A DNA stretch of 64,000 bases from Gammaproteobacteria bacterium (GCA_018815245.1 JAHIXK010000002.1:338502-402501); one strand, 5' to 3'; numbered from the stretch's first letter, positions 9,389 to 19,125 are shown. Program-made: numbers and translations. The notes: generated by a model from the sequence alone, not told the origin.

Positions 9389-10915
9389 TTATTCCGCAAT
9401 CTCGGTCAACATTGCGCGAATCACTGTTTTTTCGCCAATGCCACTGACCGTGCCCAGAATTGATGCGCCGTCGACCGTGGGCCAACGAAAGCGATAGGTT
9501 TCACCATTGCTCAACGCCCGGCTATGGAACTGTTGAACGCCCCCGCCCCAATACCGCAGGTAAGCGCGTCCGCCATTGCTGGCCTCAACCCGAAACTCAT
9601 AAAGCCTGCCCTTGACTGGCTTGGCCCACTTAACCCGTGAAATAGCCCGGTCTGACGAACTTTCTGCCGTGTAAGCTTTGTTTGTGGCACCAAACACCAC
9701 GCTTTGCAACGCCGATTCGAAAACAGGAAACGTTTCTCCTTTCACGATCGGGCGCCATGGGCCACGCATCGACACCATGTTCAGCGGCTCAAGCGACGCC
9801 ACGGGTTCGCCACGGCCATTCACCCAGTCCCTGGCGTAAGTTACCTGCTTCAAAGCCGCCCGAATGCGTTGCAAATCATTGGCCACAGCAGAATTCCAGC
9901 CACCCCGGTGAAGGTTGAAGTCTGAACCATTTTCAACATAAATGTAAAAAGGGGTGCCCACATTCCTGTCCACCACGTAAGCACCGTAGGTTTTCAATGT
10001 GTTGACCACCTTTCGCAAATCAAGGTTGCTGATTTTTGTGGCGTCAAATGTCGGCGGCAACATCATCAGGGCTCCGGTTGGAATTCGCCCGGTGTTGTCC
10101 TTCCAGGTGCGGTCACCCGAAGTGGCCGGAAATACATACTGCTCGTACTCTGACAGGCCATTGTAGGTTAGCGACATGGACAGCGCATGGTTGTACTGGC
10201 TTGCCCCGTCGTTGATTTCATGCTTTCGGATCAGCCCTGCCATGGGCGGAATACCGGCAGCCCGCGCACCCTGAAAGTAATGCACACCATCGCCCCACCC
10301 GCGCCCATCAAGACGGGACCAGGCATACTGAACCGCAGTCCAGCGTCCATCGGTGTTTCTTAACTGCCAGAAAGAATGGATGATTCCGCTTTCAACATCG
10401 ACAATGTCTGCGTGCCCATCCGTTCCGCTGGCGGGAACTGTCTCGGTTGGCCAATGGGGAATAGTTACCGACGCGCGGTTCACCTCCGCATCAGGATCCC
10501 AAACACCCACGGTGCCAGCAGGTGGATAAACAATGACCTCCGCATCATGGGGACTGCCCAAAAACGCTGTGCTGGAGTACTTGCCAGTACCGACCATTGG
10601 GTAATACGTGGATTCCGGAATGACCACATTGCCGTAAGCAACCTGTCGAGGCCGGATATTCCACAGTGAGTTCACCGAGAACGGCCGTTCAAAAGTAGAA
10701 AAATTACTTGCCTGATAAACAGATGGTTCCGGAACCTGTGGTACCAGCAAACCAGTGGATGGACTTTCTTTCTTGCAAAATCCGCTTGAAATACTTACCT
10801 GGCAAACAGGCTCAAATACCTGGGCGTGGGAAACCTTGGCTTGACCGGCGACGGCAGTGATCAATAAAAACGTGGTGTGAAAAATGAACTTGGGGGAGAC
10901 GGCTCGAATACTCAT
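9389..10915 (-). CDS. Secreted protein of unknown function beside the polysaccharide locus
   Basis: 508 residues from the ATG at 10915, chosen because it opens a signal peptide (MSIRAVSPKFIFHTTFLLIT, cleavage near SHA-Q); the longer frame starting at 10978 would bury it. Two cysteines follow shortly after cleavage. The middle (about 130-400) is rich in aromatic and glycine residues with conserved-looking stretches such as HADIVDVESGIIHSFWQLRN, WGDGVHYFQGARAAGIPPM and PTGALMMLPPTFD. The last about 90 residues look like a beta-sandwich. I recognise no named family. Position and export suggest it binds or modifies extracellular polymer, but that is inference from neighbourhood only. Confidence 0.7.
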   Translation of the reverse strand: MSIRAVSPKFIFHTTFLLITAVAGQAKVSHAQVFEPVCQVSISSGFCKKESPSTGLLVPQVPEPSVYQASNFSTFERPFSVNSLWNIRPRQVAYGNVVIPESTYYPMVGTGKYSSTAFLGSPHDAEVIVYPPAGTVGVWDPDAEVNRASVTIPHWPTETVPASGTDGHADIVDVESGIIHSFWQLRNTDGRWTAVQYAWSRLDGRGWGDGVHYFQGARAAGIPPMAGLIRKHEINDGASQYNHALSMSLTYNGLSEYEQYVFPATSGDRTWKDNTGRIPTGALMMLPPTFDATKISNLDLRKVVNTLKTYGAYVVDRNVGTPFYIYVENGSDFNLHRGGWNSAVANDLQRIRAALKQVTYARDWVNGRGEPVASLEPLNMVSMRGPWRPIVKGETFPVFESALQSVVFGATNKAYTAESSSDRAISRVKWAKPVKGRLYEFRVEASNGGRAYLRYWGGGVQQFHSRALSNGETYRFRWPTVDGASILGTVSGIGEKTVIRAMLTEIAE

Positions 10916-11117
10916 GATGTGACTTTCGCTCAATGCAGTGTGGCTTACAAACTGCCTGCGGCAACAATGTGCAGGCAACCTGCCGACCCAAGCCTTTGAT
11001 CAAAAAGAACTATTCGATCGGCAACCCGCACTTTATAGAGGAAGAAAAATGCCTGATACATCAAGAAGCAAATGGATTTGCCGTGTGATTGATGATTCAA
11101 TGAAAAAAGTGTTGAGT

Positions 11118-11148
11118 ATTATACTTACGCAAAATAAACTTTTAACAA
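11118..11148 (-). promoter_or_regulatory. Possible sigma-70 promoter for the secreted-protein gene
   Basis: Reading leftward, TTGTTA (11143-11148) and a perfect TATAAT (11118-11123) are 19 bases apart, slightly long. They lie in an AT-rich 295-base stretch (10916-11210) that holds no credible gene. Transcription would start near 11111 and give a leader of about 195 bases to the start at 10915. Confidence 0.35.
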
Positions 11149-11210
11149 TGTATAAATCATAATATTTGCACCAACTTCGATGCACCTAAACTTGCAACTG
11201 ACCAATGAAT

Positions 11211-11870
11211 TCAATTCACTGTGAATTCAACATCAATCAAGCCGGGCATCACCAAGCGTACCGTGTCTTGGCCATTCAGCGCACCCACCCCTTCAGGCGT
11301 TCCGGTGAAAATCAGATCGCCCTCCTGCAAGGTAAATACCTTGCTTAAATAATGCACGATAAAAGGAATGGGAAACAGCATTTTGCGAATGTCCCCATGC
11401 TGCCGAAGCTGCCCGTTCAGGTGCATCTGGAATTCAATGTGATGAGGTTGTTCAACATGTTCAGCAGGAACAAACTGCGTCACGGTGGCTGCGCAGTCAA
11501 AGCCCTTGGCCACAGCCCACGGCAAACCACTTTGCTTGGCTTTGGTTTGTAAATCGCGGGCGGTCAGGTCCAGGCCTAAGCCATAACCCGCAATGTGTTT
11601 AAGTGCCTTGTCCTCGGAAATATTCTTGCCACCCTGCCCCACCAGCAACACCAGTTCGGCTTCGTAATGCACATCGCGTGAATGCGCGGGCAACACAATG
11701 GGCGTGCCCGGCGGGTGCAACGCTGAGGTGGGTTTGATAAACACCACTGGGTCTTCTTCCGGGCGATTGCCCAACTCCGCGATATGGGCTGCGTAGTTGC
11801 GACCAATACAAAAAACATTGCGAACCTGAACTGCTTTTGTTTGCTGAGCCAACAAGGTGACATGGGGCAT
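11211..11870 (-). CDS. Fumarylacetoacetate hydrolase family protein (acylpyruvate hydrolase/decarboxylase type)
   Basis: 219 residues, the length of the short YcgM/FAHD1-type members. Family signatures are visible: GRNYAAHIAELGN, PVVFIKPTSAL, the metal-binding pair in VHYEAELVLLVG, a further acidic ligand in GLGLDLTARDLQ, and IFTGTPEGVG. Such enzymes cleave C-C bonds in acylpyruvates or decarboxylate oxaloacetate with Mg2+; the exact substrate is not shown. It starts four bases after the stop of the upstream secreted-protein gene, so the two are probably cotranscribed. Confidence 0.88.
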   Translation of the reverse strand: MPHVTLLAQQTKAVQVRNVFCIGRNYAAHIAELGNRPEEDPVVFIKPTSALHPPGTPIVLPAHSRDVHYEAELVLLVGQGGKNISEDKALKHIAGYGLGLDLTARDLQTKAKQSGLPWAVAKGFDCAATVTQFVPAEHVEQPHHIEFQMHLNGQLRQHGDIRKMLFPIPFIVHYLSKVFTLQEGDLIFTGTPEGVGALNGQDTVRLVMPGLIDVEFTVN

Positions 11871-11874
11871 GGGT

Positions 11875-12303
11875 TTAAATTCCTTCTTCTTTCAGGAATG
11901 GACCGAAACAGGTATCCAGTTCAGCCTTCTGGCACATCATGAATTTCGCGCCCGACACATGCATCACAATGTAATTGGTGGCCACATTGCCGTTGGGCAC
12001 CACATTGCCCATGCAATCGGATTCGCTGTTGACCTGAATTACCGTGTCAACCCATTTGTAGAAACCCTGCGCATCGGGGCGCAGGCTAATGTCGTACCGG
12101 GTTTGAACCACCTGCCCGCCACTGAGAATTTGCGTGGTGCCATCGGTACGAATGTCATAAATTTCCGAACAATTTTGTTCGGGCAAATTGATGCGCCACA
12201 AACCCACCAGCGGGTGTTCTTGGGGCAGTGTGGTTTCGGCTTTAAGCGGGAAAGACAAAAAAGCGGCACTAAGACAGGCCAACAGGGAAAAGCGGTACTT
12301 CAT
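11875..12303 (-). CDS. Small secreted protein, four cysteines, unknown function
   Basis: 142 residues from the ATG at 12303, chosen because it begins a signal peptide (MKYRFSLLACLSAAFLSFPL, cleavage near KAE-T). The mature part starts with a lipocalin-like HPLVGLWRI and contains four cysteines (in EQNCSE, SDCMG, MMCQK, DTCFG) that could form two disulfides. No family is recognised. It lies just upstream of the FAH-family gene and four bases from it. An in-frame ATG at 12333 would only add residues before the signal peptide. Confidence 0.65.
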   Translation of the reverse strand: MKYRFSLLACLSAAFLSFPLKAETTLPQEHPLVGLWRINLPEQNCSEIYDIRTDGTTQILSGGQVVQTRYDISLRPDAQGFYKWVDTVIQVNSESDCMGNVVPNGNVATNYIVMHVSGAKFMMCQKAELDTCFGPFLKEEGI

Positions 12304-12369
12304 GACAAACCTCTGCTGCAATGGTTGGTGCAATCAGCATAATGTGGCTTGGCACACAGAACAAGGCTG

Positions 12370-12408
12370 AAAAATAAAAAAGCCTGCAACTGCAACAGCC
12401 ACAGGCTT
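12370..12408 (-). terminator. Rho-independent terminator of ssb
   Basis: On the minus strand AAGCCTG (12408-12402) and CAGGCTT (12386-12380) form a stem around a 15-base loop. The RNA then continues with a U-rich run (12380-12370). It lies 22 bases after the ssb stop. Confidence 0.8.
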
Positions 12409-12430
12409 TCTTATTGAAGATCTGAAAAAA

Positions 12431-12943
12431 TCAAAACGGAATATCGTCATCCAGATCGGCCACGCTTTGCGGGGCTGAACGCTGTGGGGCGGGCGAAGAC
12501 GAACGCATGCTGCTGCCACCTGAGCTGCCACCTGAGCTGCGGCTTGGTGCAGGTGACTGATCAAAATCATCACCACCGCCCATGGACGAGCCGCCGCCAC
12601 CGCCGCCTTCGCGACCACCCAACAATTGCATTTGGTCTGCAATAATTTCGGTGGTGTATTTGTCCACACCCGACTGGTCTTGCCACTTGCGGGTTTTCAA
12701 GCGGCCTTCAATGTACACCGAACGACCTTTCTTGCAGTACTCACCTGCAATTTCAGCCAGGCGACCGTAAATGACCACGCGGTGCCATTCGGTTTCTTCG
12801 CGCTTTTCACCTGTGTTTTTGTCTTTCCAGTTGCTGGAAGTGGCCAGGGCCAGGTTCACCACGGCGCCGCCATCTGGCAAATAGCGCACGTCGGGGTCTT
12901 TGCCCAAATTACCAACCAGAATTACCTTGTTTACTGAGGCCAT
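12431..12943 (-). CDS. ssb: Single-stranded DNA-binding protein
   Basis: 170 residues. The N-terminal OB fold opens with [20 protein letters not shown] and contains the SSB stretch [19 protein letters not shown] glycine/serine-rich linker (about 113-150) follows, then the acidic tip DDDIPF that recruits repair and replication partners. A 12-base direct repeat encodes part of the linker. AAGGAGC ten bases before the ATG is a clear ribosome binding site. ssb next to an MFS gene and divergent uvrA is a common Burkholderiales arrangement. Confidence 0.97.
   Translation of the reverse strand: MASVNKVILVGNLGKDPDVRYLPDGGAVVNLALATSSNWKDKNTGEKREETEWHRVVIYGRLAEIAGEYCKKGRSVYIEGRLKTRKWQDQSGVDKYTTEIIADQMQLLGGREGGGGGGSSMGGGDDFDQSPAPSRSSGGSSGGSSMRSSSPAPQRSAPQSVADLDDDIPF
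12512..12540. repeat. ssb: Tandem 12-base repeat inside the ssb linker
   Basis: Two exact copies of GCTGCCACCTGA (12512-12523, 12524-12535) plus a partial third (12536-12540). They encode Ser/Gly-rich units of the flexible linker, where length changes should be tolerated. Confidence 0.85.
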
Positions 12944-13003
12944 GGAATGAAATGCTCCTTAAATTCTTGAAATGAGTATTGAAATGCGTTTAAGTGGGGC
13001 TGG

Positions 13004-14269
13004 CTAAGTGGGGCTGATCGAGCCATCGACGGGCGGCATTGCTGCAGCACGTGGAGGCAAAGCCTTGATGCCCAAGGCCAACAAAAACCACAACACGACC
13101 AACAACAATACGCCTTCAAACACGCCTTGTGCGCCCAAATGGCGAAATGCCAAACCACCCAGCGCACCACCGGCAAAAAGCCCCAACGCTTGAGAAGTAT
13201 TATATACACCCAAAGCCAAACCCCGGTGACTGAGGGGTGCCACTCGTGATACCCACGAGGGAAGGGTAGCCTCAAGCAAATTAAAGCCCACGAAGTAGGC
13301 CAACAACAGCACAACCACGGCCCAGCCTTGTTCTGCGAACAACACCAACCCCAGCAACACAGCGCCCATCAGGCCAATTGCTCCCAATTTCACCTGCTTC
13401 GTTTTTGCTTTTTTCTCGGCCCACACCATCAGCGGCACCATGAGCACGAACGAGCCCAGCACCACGGGCAGGTACACTTTCCAGTGTTCTTCCAGCGGCA
13501 ACTCCAAGCCACTGAGCAACAGGCTGGGCACCACCACAAAAAGCGACATTTGCGTTAAATGCAGGGTAAAAATACCCAAATTCAAACGCAACAGGTCAGG
13601 CGTCGTTAGCACGGCCCAGCCATTGGCAAAACTACCCTTCAGCCTGGCTTCCTGATCCGCCAGATTCGGGGTGGGCAACAGCCAAATGACCACCCCAATA
13701 CCCAGAATACTAAGCACACCTGTGATACCAAACAAACCGCCAAGTCCGAAAAACTTGTACAACACCGGCGAGAACACCAGCGACAGCGCAAAAGTAATGC
13801 CAATTGACGCGCCAATCATGGCCATGCCCTTGGAGCGTACTTCGTCGCGGGTTACATCAGCCAGCAAGGCCGACAAGGCCGCTGAAATTGCACCTGCCCC
13901 CTGTAAGGCGCGCGCCCACACCAGTTGCTCAACCGTTTCAGCCACATAGCCCAGCCAGCAACCCGCAGCAAACAGCAGCAAACCGCCAATAATGACGGGT
14001 TTTCTTCCGATTTTGTCGGAAGCCCAACCCAAGGGAATTTGCATGCAGGCCTGCGCCAAGCCGTAAATGCCCATGGCCAAACCCACCAGGCTTAAATTGT
14101 CGCCACCAGGCATGCCTGCTGCATGCAGGGAAAACACTGGCAGGATCATGAACATGCCAAACATTCGCAATGCATAAATGCTGGCCAGCCACCCAGCGGC
14201 TTTGCGCTCGGCAGGCAACATCTTGAAAGCATCGGGGGCAGGGTTACGGCTCACGGTGTTACGGTTCAT
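13004..14269 (-). CDS. MFS transporter (DHA1-type drug/metabolite exporter)
   Basis: 421 residues with 12 predicted membrane helices. The loop after helix 2 has the MFS motif GWASDKIGRKPV. The N-terminal half (YALRMFGMFMILPVFSLHA, IYGLAQACMQIPLGWASD) resembles YajR-like exporters, but there is no C-terminal YAM domain. Substrate unknown. It is encoded 60 bases upstream of ssb in the same direction and divergent from uvrA. The start at 14269 gives a 17-residue tail before the next methionine; a start at that internal MLPAER is possible. Confidence 0.85.
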   Translation of the reverse strand: MNRNTVSRNPAPDAFKMLPAERKAAGWLASIYALRMFGMFMILPVFSLHAAGMPGGDNLSLVGLAMGIYGLAQACMQIPLGWASDKIGRKPVIIGGLLLFAAGCWLGYVAETVEQLVWARALQGAGAISAALSALLADVTRDEVRSKGMAMIGASIGITFALSLVFSPVLYKFFGLGGLFGITGVLSILGIGVVIWLLPTPNLADQEARLKGSFANGWAVLTTPDLLRLNLGIFTLHLTQMSLFVVVPSLLLSGLELPLEEHWKVYLPVVLGSFVLMVPLMVWAEKKAKTKQVKLGAIGLMGAVLLGLVLFAEQGWAVVVLLLAYFVGFNLLEATLPSWVSRVAPLSHRGLALGVYNTSQALGLFAGGALGGLAFRHLGAQGVFEGVLLLVVLWFLLALGIKALPPRAAAMPPVDGSISPT

Positions 14270-14371
14270 GTGGTGTGGAAATTCAAGGGCTTGAACAACC
14301 CGTGTAGATGTGTTGGTCCGGGAAACCGTCTATAGTATCAGGTTGGCCGCTGATTCCATTTGCCGTACCGC

Positions 14372-17266
14372 ATGAACTCCATTCGCATTCGTGGTGCTAG
14401 AACCCACAACCTGAAAAACATTTCGCTTGACCTGCCCCGCGATTCCCTCGTGGTGCTCACCGGGCTGTCCGGCTCGGGCAAGTCCAGCCTGGCTTTCGAC
14501 ACCCTGTACGCCGAAGGCCAGCGTCGCTATGTTGAAAGTTTGTCAACCTACGCCCGCCAGTTTTTACAGTTGATGGAAAAGCCCGATGTCGATTTGATCG
14601 AGGGCTTGTCCCCCGCTATTTCCATCGAGCAGAAGGCCACCAGCCACAACCCGCGCTCCACTGTAGGCACGGTGACTGAAATTCACGATTACCTGCGCCT
14701 GTTGTTTGCCCGCGCTGGCACCCCACGCTGCCCTGAACACGACATGGAACTGAGCGTGCAAACCGTGTCAGAAATGGTGGACACGGTACTGGGCTGGCCC
14801 GAAGAAACGCGCATCATGATTCTTGCGCCTGTGCTGAACCAACGCAAAGGTGAGCATGTGGATTTGCTCAACGACCTGCGCGCGCAAGGTTTTGTGCGAA
14901 TTCGCCTGAAAAAAGGCCCGCAGGATACCCCCGAGATTCTGGAACTGGACAAGCTACCGCCGCTGGACAAACACCACAAGCACAACCTGGACGTGGTAGT
15001 AGACCGTTTGAAAGTGCGCGTGGACGCCCGCCAACGCTTGGCTGAAAGTTTCGAAACCGCGCTTCGCATCAGCGACGGCAAGGCGATTGCCGTGAATCTG
15101 GACACGGAAACCGAAACTGTGTTTTCCAGCAAGTTTGCCTGCCCGGTGTGTGATTACAGCCTGACCGAACTTGAACCCCGTTTGTTCTCGTTCAACAACC
15201 CGGCCGGTGCCTGCCCGGTGTGCGATGGCTTGGGCCATGAAACATTTTTCGACCCGCTGCGCGTGGTAGCGCACCCGGATATTTCGCTGGCTGCGGGGGC
15301 CATCAGCGGCTGGGACAGGCGCAACGCCCTGTACTACCAAATGATCCAAAGCCTTGCGGGGCACTATGGCTTCGACCCTGAGTCCGCGTGGAATGAATTG
15401 CCTGAAGATGTGCAGCATGTGGTGCTGTACGGTTCGGGCAGCGAACAAATTACCTTCACCTACCTCAGCGAACGCAGCAAGCCAGTTGCCAAAACCCACG
15501 CCTTTGAAGGCATTTTGCCCAACCTGACCCGCCGCCACCGCGACACCGATTCTTCTGCCGTGCGCGACGAGCTGGGCAAACTAATGGCGGTTCGAAGTTG
15601 CCAAGCCTGCCAGGGATCGCGCCTGAAAACAGGCGCACGCCACGTGTTCATTGGTGAACAAGAACACCGAAAGGCATTGCACCAGGTTACGGAATTGCCC
15701 ATTCACAAGGCGCTGAATTATTTCGAAAGCATGCACATGCATGGCGCGAAAGGGCAGATCGCCGACAAAATTGTGGTGGAAATCAAGGCGCGCTTGCAGT
15801 TCTTGAACGATGTGGGCTTGAATTACTTAACCCTGAACCGCAGTGCGGACACGCTCAGTGGCGGCGAAAGCCAGCGAATTCGTTTGGCCAGCCAGATTGG
15901 TTCCGGACTAACGGGTGTGATGTACGTACTGGATGAACCTTCGATTGGTTTGCACCAGCGCGACAACGACAGGCTGATACAAACGCTGTTGCGCCTGAAA
16001 AACCTGGGCAACACCGTGCTGGTGGTGGAACACGACGAAGACGCCATTCGCTGCGCAGATTACGTGGTGGACATGGGCCCCGGCGCGGGCGAACACGGCG
16101 GCCAAATTGTGGCGCAAGGCACACCTGCAGAAATATTGGCCAGCCCGGAATCGCTGACAGGTCAATATTTGAATGGCAAGCGAAAAATTGAACGCTTAAG
16201 CCCCATGCGCACACCCGACCCGGCGCGCATGCTGACCATTCACAATGCCACTGGCAACAATTTGAAAGACGTAAGCGCCAGTATTCCGGTTGGTTTGTTT
16301 GTGTGTGTCACGGGGGTTTCTGGTTCAGGAAAGTCCACGCTGATCAACGACACGCTATTGGCTGAAGCGGCACACCAATTGAACCGTGCACACAAGGAAG
16401 GTGCTCCGCACAGCCACATCAGCGGGCTTGAACATTTCGACAAAGTAATTGCCGTTGACCAAAGCCCGATTGGCCGCACACCACGCAGCAACCCGGCGAC
16501 GTACACAGGCTTGTTCACACCGATTCGTGAATTGTTTGCAGGTGTGCCCGCTTCGCGTGAGCGCGGTTACGATGTGGGCCGCTTTTCATTCAACGTGAAA
16601 GGTGGTCGCTGCGAAGCCTGCCAGGGCGACGGCGTGGTGAAAGTGGAAATGCACTTTCTGCCCGACCTGTATGTGCCTTGCGATGTGTGCCACGGCAAAC
16701 GCTACAACCGCGAAACACTTGAAATTTTGTACCGCGGAAAAAGCATCGCTGAGGTATTGGAGCTGACCGTTGAGCAGGCACTTGAAGTGTTTTCTGCCGT
16801 GCCCAATATTGCACGCAAACTGCAAACCCTGATTGATGTGGGTTTGGGTTACATACGCCTGGGGCAATCGGCCACTACACTTTCCGGCGGTGAAGCGCAG
16901 CGCGTGAAACTCTCGCTTGAATTGTCGAAACGCGACACAGGCAAAACGCTTTATATTCTGGACGAGCCCACCACTGGCCTGCACTTTCACGACATTGCCA
17001 TGTTGCTGAAAGTGCTGAACCCATTGGTAGAGCAAGGCAACACTGTGCTGGTCATTGAGCACAACCTGGATGTGATCAAGTGTGCCGACTGGGTTCTCGA
17101 CATGGGCCCTGAAGGCGGAGACAACGGCGGCATGTTGATCGCTGAAGGCACGCCGATGGACATTGCAAAAAACGAAAACAGCCACACTGGAAAATTTCTC
17201 GCGCGCTTTTACAACGAGGAAGCGGAACCGACACTGCCTGGCAAAAAGTCGTCGAAAAGGGCTTAA
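14372..17266 (+). CDS. uvrA: UvrABC excinuclease subunit A
   Basis: 964 residues, normal length. Start at the ATG 14372 ([16 protein letters not shown]) rather than the in-frame TTG at 14360. Two ABC ATPase modules have Walker [10 protein letters not shown] (about 31) and GVSGSGKST (about 648), with signatures LSGGESQR (about 495) and LSGGEAQR (about 836). Zinc-binding CPVCDYS...CPVCDG and CEACQGD...CDVCHGK pairs are present. The UvrA dimer finds DNA lesions and loads UvrB for nucleotide excision repair. I saw no LexA-type palindrome in the short divergent spacer. Confidence 0.98.
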   Translation: MNSIRIRGARTHNLKNISLDLPRDSLVVLTGLSGSGKSSLAFDTLYAEGQRRYVESLSTYARQFLQLMEKPDVDLIEGLSPAISIEQKATSHNPRSTVGTVTEIHDYLRLLFARAGTPRCPEHDMELSVQTVSEMVDTVLGWPEETRIMILAPVLNQRKGEHVDLLNDLRAQGFVRIRLKKGPQDTPEILELDKLPPLDKHHKHNLDVVVDRLKVRVDARQRLAESFETALRISDGKAIAVNLDTETETVFSSKFACPVCDYSLTELEPRLFSFNNPAGACPVCDGLGHETFFDPLRVVAHPDISLAAGAISGWDRRNALYYQMIQSLAGHYGFDPESAWNELPEDVQHVVLYGSGSEQITFTYLSERSKPVAKTHAFEGILPNLTRRHRDTDSSAVRDELGKLMAVRSCQACQGSRLKTGARHVFIGEQEHRKALHQVTELPIHKALNYFESMHMHGAKGQIADKIVVEIKARLQFLNDVGLNYLTLNRSADTLSGGESQRIRLASQIGSGLTGVMYVLDEPSIGLHQRDNDRLIQTLLRLKNLGNTVLVVEHDEDAIRCADYVVDMGPGAGEHGGQIVAQGTPAEILASPESLTGQYLNGKRKIERLSPMRTPDPARMLTIHNATGNNLKDVSASIPVGLFVCVTGVSGSGKSTLINDTLLAEAAHQLNRAHKEGAPHSHISGLEHFDKVIAVDQSPIGRTPRSNPATYTGLFTPIRELFAGVPASRERGYDVGRFSFNVKGGRCEACQGDGVVKVEMHFLPDLYVPCDVCHGKRYNRETLEILYRGKSIAEVLELTVEQALEVFSAVPNIARKLQTLIDVGLGYIRLGQSATTLSGGEAQRVKLSLELSKRDTGKTLYILDEPTTGLHFHDIAMLLKVLNPLVEQGNTVLVIEHNLDVIKCADWVLDMGPEGGDNGGMLIAEGTPMDIAKNENSHTGKFLARFYNEEAEPTLPGKKSSKRA

Positions 17267-17300
17267 AAAGGGTCGTGTACAATAGGGGCCTCTTTTAAGC
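17261..17300 (+). promoter_or_regulatory. Inverted repeat spanning uvrA stop, with a -10-like TACAAT
   Basis: GCTTAAAA (17261-17268) and TTTTAAGC (17293-17300) are perfect inverted arms. They overlap the uvrA stop codon and enclose TACAAT (17278-17283). No convincing -35 box lies 16-18 bases upstream. It may be a weak terminator stem for uvrA or part of the mscS promoter; GGGAG (17304-17308) is the mscS ribosome binding site. Confidence 0.35.
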
Positions 17301-17312
17301 AGTGGGAGCACC

Positions 17313-18188
17313 ATGAACGAGCAACTCGAAACCCTATTCAAGTACATCGAACCAGCCAAGTTGCTGGACCTTGGTTTGCAAGCCACCAAATTTATTCTGG
17401 TCATCATCGTTGCTCTCACCGTGCTGCGCCTGGTGAAGACCACAATCGACCGCGTGGGCAAACGCATGCAAAGCCGCAGCTCCACACTGGACGATCAAAA
17501 ACGGGTTGAAACCCTGACACGCGTTTTGAAGTACGTGGCCAATGTGGTCATCTTGCTGCTGGGCGCATTGATTGCACTGGGCACAATTGGCATTTCCATT
17601 GCGCCCGTACTGGCAGCAGCCGGTGTGGTGGGCCTGGCCGTTGGCTTTGGCGCACAAAGTTTGGTGAAAGACTATTTCACCGGCATTGTGTTGCTGATTG
17701 AAAACCAGATTCGCGCAGGCGACTTCATTGAGGTAGGCGGGAAGTCTGGCACCGTGGAAAACGTGACCCTGCGTTACGTTCGCCTGCGCGATGCTCAAGG
17801 CAATGTGCACTTCGTGCCCAATGGTCAAATTGATTCAGTCACCAATTCAACCATGGACTTCGCATACGCGCTGATCGACATCGGAATCGCCTACAAAGAG
17901 GAAGTAGATTCGGCCATTCAGGTGATGCAAAAAGTGGGGGTTGAGTTGGCAGAGGATGCGGAATGGGGTTCGAAAATTACCGAACCAATGTCAACATTCG
18001 GCGTGCAAGAATTGGCTGACTCAGCGGTCATTGTTCGTGTGCGATTCAAAACCACGCCAGGCGACCAGTGGGCTGTTCGTCGTGAGTACCAGAAACGCAT
18101 CAAGGCGGCATTTGACAAAGTGGGCATCGAAATTCCATTTCCGCATGTCACGATGTGTTCAAGTGTTGAACAAAGCGCACTTCAATAA
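17313..18188 (+). CDS. mscS: Small-conductance mechanosensitive channel, MscS family
   Basis: 291 residues, the length of E. coli MscS. The N-terminal helices are followed by the pore helix with its Gly/Ala pattern (VLAAAGVVGLAVGFGAQSLVKDYFTG, about 95-120), then the beta domain (GDFIEVGGKSGTVENVTLRY) and the alpha/beta cytoplasmic vestibule. It opens under membrane tension to release solutes at osmotic downshift. It starts 46 bases after uvrA and may be transcribed from its own promoter. Confidence 0.92.
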   Translation: MNEQLETLFKYIEPAKLLDLGLQATKFILVIIVALTVLRLVKTTIDRVGKRMQSRSSTLDDQKRVETLTRVLKYVANVVILLLGALIALGTIGISIAPVLAAAGVVGLAVGFGAQSLVKDYFTGIVLLIENQIRAGDFIEVGGKSGTVENVTLRYVRLRDAQGNVHFVPNGQIDSVTNSTMDFAYALIDIGIAYKEEVDSAIQVMQKVGVELAEDAEWGSKITEPMSTFGVQELADSAVIVRVRFKTTPGDQWAVRREYQKRIKAAFDKVGIEIPFPHVTMCSSVEQSALQ

Positions 18189-18260
18189 AAAACTTGCCCA
18201 TTGCACTGCACAGCTGCATGGACACATGCATCCAGCCACCACGTTTTGATCAAGCTGTCT

Positions 18261-19106
18261 ATGAAAACATCACCCCCTGGAACACCAAGCTGCAGTTTTC
18301 CAGCCAGCCAAAACACACCAAGCCATGACAAATCGACCGGCAAGGTGTTGTTCCCAACAACGGCCGAATGGCACTTTAAAAAAGATGACGGGCAATCAGC
18401 TGCTGATCTTGTAAGAAAATTACAAATACAGAAAAAACTGACGGATGTTGGTGCGTCAGTTCAAAAGCTATTGAACTACAGCCATTCCGAGAATAGTGGC
18501 AAGCATGTTGTTCGCGCTGAATTTGAAACCATTCCACGCCAATTTTCGCCAACATGGCGCCATGCAATTGAATGCCTTGATTCAATGATTGCCTGCTTTT
18601 CGTCATTGACTGAAATACACGCAAACAACGTTTATCATGGAAATCCGAGTATCGGTAACATCATTTTTCAGGATGCCAGTCATTCGGAATCAGGAATAAG
18701 ATCGACCAAAGGCTACCTGACCAATTTCCACCATTGCGGCCACATCAACGGTGACCTCGCCCTGTGTGCGAAAGACGTGCAAATTGCCTTAAGCGATTTC
18801 GGTGGCAGGCTGTTGATGATCGCGGAAAACAGCAACTTCACGAAAATTCGGGTCCTGAGAATGCACCTGGAGTCACAGGTCAACTTTGCGGATCAAGATG
18901 ACCTTGATACCCTGGAAAGTGCTTCAACCATGCTCAACCACCTGCGTTCGCTGAAAACTCTTTTGAACCTGAGAAGTAAAGACTATCCCAACAACCACAA
19001 ACCAGGCTGGGGACCTTTGAATCAGGAACAGGTCTTTGACGAATACCTTGAACTTCAACAAAAAAAAGCCAAGCTCAGTGTTGCACGATTCAGCAACACA
19101 GGTTGA
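18261..19106 (+). CDS. Orphan protein resembling a degenerate protein kinase (pseudokinase-like)
   Basis: 281 residues from the ATG at 18261; the frame is open to an ATG at 18201. The stretch IHANNVYHGNPSIGNIIF (about 119-136) lines up with a kinase catalytic loop (HxD..K..N), but the aspartate is Asn128 and the lysine position is Ser130; Asn133 is kept. The following YLTNF (152-156) stands where DFG should be and has Asn instead of Asp. KDVQIALSDFGG (171-182) fits the helix that follows the activation segment. There is no signal peptide or membrane segment. Function is unknown; the fold call is by eye and moderate. Flanked by mscS and convergent gltD, with no operon partner. Confidence 0.5.
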   Translation: MKTSPPGTPSCSFPASQNTPSHDKSTGKVLFPTTAEWHFKKDDGQSAADLVRKLQIQKKLTDVGASVQKLLNYSHSENSGKHVVRAEFETIPRQFSPTWRHAIECLDSMIACFSSLTEIHANNVYHGNPSIGNIIFQDASHSESGIRSTKGYLTNFHHCGHINGDLALCAKDVQIALSDFGGRLLMIAENSNFTKIRVLRMHLESQVNFADQDDLDTLESASTMLNHLRSLKTLLNLRSKDYPNNHKPGWGPLNQEQVFDEYLELQQKKAKLSVARFSNTG

Positions 19107-19125
19107 TTGAACTTTGAAGATTCAA

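Noticed and set aside
10938..11162. 74-codon rightward frame in the 295-base gap upstream of the secreted-protein gene
   Set aside because: It overlaps the predicted promoter region and leader, has no ribosome binding site and no protein-like pattern.
14270..14371. Search for a LexA operator (CTG-N10-CAG) between the MFS gene and uvrA
   Set aside because: No such palindrome is present; a TATAGT at 14331-14336 has no matching -35 box, so no SOS promoter is claimed.
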